From NCBI RefSeq assembly GCF_000224145.3, contig NW_004190477.2:62001-126000 (forward strand): a stretch of DNA of 64,000 bases, given 5' to 3'. Shown piece after piece: positions 59,801 to 64,000 of the stretch. How positions within the stretch are numbered: the first letter of the stretch is position 1; each line of letters opens with the position of its first letter. The position numbers and the translations under genes were made by a program. The notes under the pieces are model-generated. The model made no database searches, had not been told where the DNA came from, and saw only the letters and a program-made list of their open reading frames with translations. Origin of the DNA: Ciona intestinalis (lineage: Eukaryota > Chordata > Ascidiacea > Phlebobranchia > Cionidae).

Positions 59801-60883
59801 TGTAGGTAATTGTTTGTCACTTTAGATAACCCATTAGTGACAACATTGTCCGGGGACAGATACGCCCACAATGGGTCGCTTATATTGTCTTCATTCACAG
59901 GTTACGGACAAACTGAATCGTCCGCCGCCCTCTCGGTATCTGTACCTGGAGACTTCTTCTCTGGAAGCGTCGGTACACCGGTTGTGTGTAACATGATTAA
60001 GCTGGTTGACGTGCCGGAGAAAGATTATTACGCCAAGGAGGGAAAAGGAGAGGTTTGCGCGAAAGGTCCGAATATCTTCGTTGGTTATTACAAGGATCCT
60101 GATAAGACAAAGGAGACACTTGATGAAGATGGTTGGTTGCATACGGGAGATGTTGGAATGTGGTTGCCCGTGAGTTCTTGTGGACTTGGTTGTATTTATC
60201 ATCTTACTTAATATTGTTGCTTTCCATAGAACGGGTCGTTGAAGATAATCGACCGCAAGAAGAATATATTCAAGTTAGCTCAAGGTGAATATATTGCACC
60301 GGAGAAAATTGAGGGAATTTTAACCCAGTGTCCAGCTGTGGCACAGGTTTATATTCACGGTGAAAGTTTGAAAGCATCGTTGATCGTCATCGCTGTTCCC
60401 GATCCCGATGCTATGGTTACCTGGTGTAATGGCAAGGGGGTCAGTGGTGGGTATGAGGAGCTATGCAACAATACTGATGTGAAGAAACTTGTCCTTGAAG
60501 ATATGTGCGCCCTTGGTAGGAAGAGGGGACTCAAGTCGTTCGAACTCGTGAGTTATTGTCATTTTAATGACCTGTTAACATGAGATGTGTGGAACAGAAT
60601 ACCCGTGTTATAAATGGATGTAAATTATCCATCCTCGTGCGGTGGGGCAACGACAGTCGTTATAACAAAACCCGTGTTATCTATAGACAGTATACGGTTA
60701 TATCAACTATCGTATTCCTAGTTTATCTTTAATATATTTCAACAGCCGAAGAAAATCCATCTTTCCCCGGAATTGTTTTCGGTTGAGAATGAACTTTTGA
60801 CCCCAACCTTCAAATCTCGTCGCCCCCAACTTTTGCATCGATATAAAGCAGAGATTGATGAAATGTACAAAGACCTCGATTAA
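56874..60883 (+). CDS. Long-chain acyl-CoA synthetase, copy B
   Basis: Tandem paralogue of copy A, 726 residues. Exons: 56874-57149, 57204-57318, 57414-57481, 57876-58077, 58131-58339, 58557-58685, 58740-58843, 59119-59227, 59279-59406, 59597-59712, 59901-60169, 60230-60547, 60746-60883; all phases equal those of copy A. The N-terminus is different: no membrane anchor but a ~90-residue Gln/Glu/Ser-rich repeat segment ([18 protein letters not shown]). The catalytic body keeps [32 protein letters not shown] and [15 protein letters not shown]. Exon 12 fuses two exons of copy A (no intron at 60346/60347). Several exons are nearly identical in DNA to copy A while their neighbours have diverged. 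AATAAA at about 60950. Confidence 0.95.
58447..58556 (+). repeat. Quadruplicated 3' splice site before ACSL-B exon 6
   Basis: Four units of CCACCCTAACGTTACCC plus pyrimidine tract and CCCCACAG, AGs ending at 58467, 58497, 58526 and 58556. Only the last joins CCACCCAAACCC; earlier ones give CCA CCC TAA. Copy A has three, so the array has changed length since duplication. Confidence 0.9.
59440..59560 (+). repeat. Second dispersed repeat family in ACSL-B intron
   Basis: GAAGCCCTTGTCGCC, GTGGTAGCACCCTGG, GTTGGGGTAATGTGCCAACC, CCCAATGCGTTGTA. Related copies at about 9640-9710, 47665-47765, 57745-57830 and 63560-63630. Possibly another short element; no ends defined. Confidence 0.5.
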
Positions 60884-61182
60884 TATTAATAACCTTGCTT
60901 TCTTGTATATAAACGCAGCTTTGTGAATATTTAAATTTAATTATCGTTATAATAAAGTAACTTGGAACACTAGTGGTGTCGGGTTAGGGGAAACACCGAT
61001 CGGGTTTGTCGCGTACATTGATAAATATTGTTACGTCATGAAAGAAGCATTGTTACTTCAAAGATAACGAGAATAGGCTATTTATTACATAAGTTGTATG
61101 ATGTTATGCTTATGTTGTATGATATATACAGGTTGTGTTAAACTTTTGCTCCGTGCATTTAAGTTTATATAATTTGTGAAGT

Positions 61183-62794
61183 ATGGCCGCACATAATAAG
61201 CATTGCGTGCAATCGAAGATCGACTGTTTATTCGAAACTGAGGTCCAACAACTGCCATCGAATAAACGTTTGGGGCAAAACTATCGCGTTGTTGCGACGA
61301 AAGTTGTTGCGCAATCGGCGATTGAATCGGGCATTGAACACTCGGTGGCTACAGAGAAACTTGATGGGACTTGTTGTTACATTGATGCATATCAAGGTGA
61401 AAATTATAAATACGATAGTCAAATAAAAACGTAGCTGCTAAACCAAACATACAATAAACTAATAACAGTGAGTTGATTAAAACAAGTTAAAATGTACTTG
61501 GAGGAAAAAGCCGAACAGTATGTCGGTTGTTTGTATTGAAAATATACTTCTTCTTCAAAGGGAAGTTGGTTCTATGTGCTCGTCTCGACCGGAAACCGAA
61601 CAAATCGACCGAGAAAAAGTTCAAAAAGTTTCAAAACGAGAAACGAGAATGGATGATAAATGGAGGACAAGTGGGTTTGTGATGTCATATTCATTGTTGT
61701 GGTGTCATAATCATTGTTGTGATGTCATAATCTTTATTATGATGTCATAACCATTGTTGTGATGTCATATACAGGGCAAGGAACCAAAGTATGAATGGAA
61801 GTATCCAGATGATATGAAGGTGGTTCCCCCATGTTGGTACCCTGCACACGGGGTAAGACGGGAGGGGGGGATGGTACAACCCGATGGAAACGGTCATGTT
61901 CCTGGTAGGTGGTTGGTGGTGTTTGTAACTTTTAGCACACCTGGAACAGCTTTTATTCTACTATTGAGTGTGTATAGAAGTATACATGGGCCAAGACAGG
62001 GGTGATCCCACTATCATAGTAAACTTTGCCCATCACGCACAGTGTTTGTCATTATCAAGTTTACCATAATAGTTGTGTGTTATACAGGTTGGGTTCCAAT
62101 ATCCAGTGATGCACGGCAGTATTGTTGGCATCAGAATGCTATCATAGATGATAGAGCATTGGTATTATTGCGCAACACTGATGGGTTAGTGGTGACCACC
62201 CTACCATTATCAAAGTTGGCGGGAAAGACTTTTGAATTGATCGGAACCAATATTAACGGGAATCCTTATGGTGAGTTTGTATGATACTGCCACCATTGTG
62301 TGATGGGAAAGCACTTAACTATGTCTGTTGTTGTCCTGCCACACGAGGATAAATACCCATAAGTGATGATGTATTGGTTACATAGGTCTTGGATCAAAAG
62401 CTTCACCTTTTCACATCCTCGTTGAACACGGGTCTTTTCAAATAACCAACCCTCCTAGATTGGATTATGATGTCATAAAAGATTGGTTAAGCGCTTCCGG
62501 AACAATAGAAGGGATTGTTTGGCATTGTGATGATGGTCAAATGTTCAAGGTTGGACTATTTGTTAAGTTTTTTAAGATGTTTAACAAAATATATTACAGG
62601 TGCATCGGCATCATTTAAATCTTTCGTGGCCAATCAAGAAACAGGAGGATTGTGATGTCATAATGCCATTGTTATGTCAAATACCAGTGACAATTGATAT
62701 TGAACAATCCATTGTGACAAAACAAACACAAATTTCAAAACTTATGAAACTTAATCGAAAAATGTTTTCATCTTTAGTTGATATTTTGGTGTAA
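61183..62794 (+). CDS. RLIG1: 5'-3' RNA ligase 1 (C12orf29 family)
   Basis: ATP-dependent RNA ligase joining 5'-phosphate and 3'-OH RNA ends; the human enzyme is linked to survival under oxidative stress. Six exons: 61183-61396, 61561-61670, 61775-61904, 62088-62270, 62386-62549, 62600-62794; 331 residues (human 325). The nucleophile is Lys59 in the nucleotidyltransferase motif I, TEKLDGTCCY (human TEKVDGTCCY). Other matches: ARLDRKPNKSTEKKFK, CWYPAHG, DGNGHVPGWVP, QYCWHQNAI, ELIGTNINGNPYGLGSK, FHILVEHGSFQI, GTIEGIVWHCDDGQMFKVHR (motif IV/V region) and HHLNLSWPI. The C-terminus diverges. Start ATG 61183 gives a normal-length N-terminus. It starts 300 bases after ACSL-B and ends 99 bases before TAF10. 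Confidence 0.95.
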
Positions 62795-62893
62795 AAGTGT
62801 TAAAGAAATATAATTTGTAATTATCATGTGTCTGTATTTGGTGTGCCTGTGGTAAATACGGCGAGCTAAGGGGAGGAAATAAATTTTGCACAA

Positions 62894-63790
62894 ATGGTTA
62901 ACAATGGTTTAAATAAAATGGTCATGGTCAACACTGGTGAGGTTAGCTTTTTGTCAGAATTCCAGTTAAATGTTTTCGTGAAAATGAACGGAGTGACGTC
63001 AGATCGTGACGTAAGCGATGCAAATGAAGATTTTCAGCTGGACAGAGGGCAGATGAACGATTTGTTGCAACAACTGGAGACCTACACCCCTGTTGTAAGT
63101 TGAAACCTATATATCTATTGCAGGTTTTATCGCTTTAAACGTTGTGGTTTAGCAGATACCTTTTGTTTTACCCCGTTATTTAAGTTATTATTATTTAACG
63201 ATGATTTAACGATATTTATAGATTCCTGATGGAGTAGCTCGCCATTACCTCAACAAGGCCGGAGTAAATACAACGGATCCAGCCGTGTAAGTAATCGTAT
63301 ACAAACTTGACTGTCAGCACCATCTTAATAACATTGATTATAGAGTTCGATTAATTGCATTGGCGAGCCAGAAGTTCATCTCGGACATCGTGAACGACGC
63401 GATGCAATTAAACCGAATGAAAGGTTCGTCCCAAACATCGAGGGGAGGGAAAAAGGAGAAGAGGTGATGTCATAATGGGTGTTTTGATGTCATAATCAAT
63501 GTTGTGATGTCATAATGGGTGTTTTGATGTCATATTCAAAAGATTCTTTAATCTTCAAGGTTCTGACAGAACTGCTAAGGTTGGGGTAATGGGTCAACTT
63601 TCTACCCTTGCTCCTCAAACTTGACCCATACAGAAATGATTGAAATCGGTTTCTTATTTTCGAAAGAAAATAATCTTAATAAATATATATCGATGACATT
63701 ATTTACAGATCCCTTTTAACAATGGAGGATTTGTTGCCCTCGCTCGCCGAACGAGGAATCAAAGTCAAGAAACCTTCGTATTATCCGTGA
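62894..63790 (+). CDS. TAF10: TFIID/SAGA subunit TAF10
   Basis: Histone-fold subunit shared by TFIID and SAGA. Four exons: 62894-63094, 63222-63286, 63344-63463, 63709-63790; 155 residues. Core matches human: DLLQQLETYTPVIPDGVARH, YLNKAGVNTTDPAVVRLIAL, ASQKFISDIVNDAMQ, and the C-terminal LTMEDLLPSLAERGIKVKKP then SYYP. The N-terminus is much shorter than the human low-complexity one and its start is unclear: in-frame ATGs at 62894, 62918, 62924 and 62984. An AG after CTTTTTGTC at about 62958 could be a trans-splice acceptor, which would favour 62984. Only 99 bases separate it from the RLIG1 stop, with one AATAAA in that gap. Confidence 0.95.
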
Positions 63791-64000
63791 TAACAATATC
63801 GTGGAATAATGTTATCATTATTGCATATGTGTTTATACTTTGTTGATTTACACAATTTCGGTTTGAGTTTTTGTAAAGTGAAGATTATGACATAATAATA
63901 ATTGTTGTTTGTTCGTTGACAATAACTTCGGACCCCTAGTGGCGATGAAGATGTTTAAGAACATCCGCTAGCTGGTGTTTTAAGTTTAAATGGCGTCATT
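63791..64000. other. Window end, no gene seen
   Basis: Probable TAF10 3' UTR and spacer with one TATGACATAATAATAAT stretch near 63886. Nothing else recognisable. Confidence 0.5.

Overview
The window is intron-rich, AT-rich metazoan DNA that reads as a tunicate of the genus Ciona. Introns are short and numerous with ordinary GT/AG junctions, intergenic gaps are small, several neighbours are almost abutting, and the dispersed repeats include tRNA-derived SINE-like copies. The proteins are chordate-like (anillin, HACE1, RAB39, THOC5, exportin-4). All gene models below were built by hand, by joining exons whose phases agree and whose product follows a known family. No database search was run.

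Layout: 1-2.5 kb holds the first exon of an IRF-family gene (minus) and a divergent promoter region. 2.5-11.7 kb is anillin (plus, 25 exons). 12.0-12.8 kb is HINT1 (minus), divergent from an intronless SLC43A3-like transporter (13.2-14.7 kb). 15.5-17.5 kb is RAB39. 18.3-20.75 kb is an intronless HACE1. 21.3-25.0 kb is spermine synthase. 26.6-29.0 kb holds a KH-like/macro-domain reading frame followed 87 bases later, in the same frame, by a RING plus Deltex C-terminal reading frame. 30.4-31.3 kb holds a three-exon gene for an 87-residue secreted, possibly GPI-anchored peptide. 31.6-41.3 kb is exportin-4, followed 78 bases later by mitochondrial ribosomal protein uS9m (41.4-44.4 kb). 45.3-50.4 kb is THOC5, with an unrecognised gene nested antisense in its third intron. 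50.8-56.2 and 56.9-60.9 kb are two tandem long-chain acyl-CoA synthetases (ACSL). 61.2-62.8 kb is an RLIG1 (C12orf29) RNA ligase and 62.9-63.8 kb is TAF10.

Two 125-N gaps (37571-37695 and 42291-42415) are each flanked by near-identical sequence carrying the same exons. I read these as contig ends or alleles laid end to end, not as real exon duplications: using only one copy gives clean full-length XPO4 and uS9m models.

The most interesting observations are: (1) small tandem duplications that copy the 3' splice site itself in at least six introns, where the downstream copy is always the coding-competent one; (2) the tandem KH-macro / RING-DTC pair, which looks like the PARP9-DTX3L partnership placed on one transcript; (3) the antisense gene inside THOC5; (4) a likely spliced-leader operon XPO4-uS9m; (5) the ACSL pair, a mosaic of identical and diverged blocks; (6) a dispersed palindrome around TATGACATCATA that sits at splice acceptors, builds a satellite, and supplies coding sequence in the small secreted peptide gene. 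I saw no retrovirus-like or Polinton-like element and no CRISPR array.
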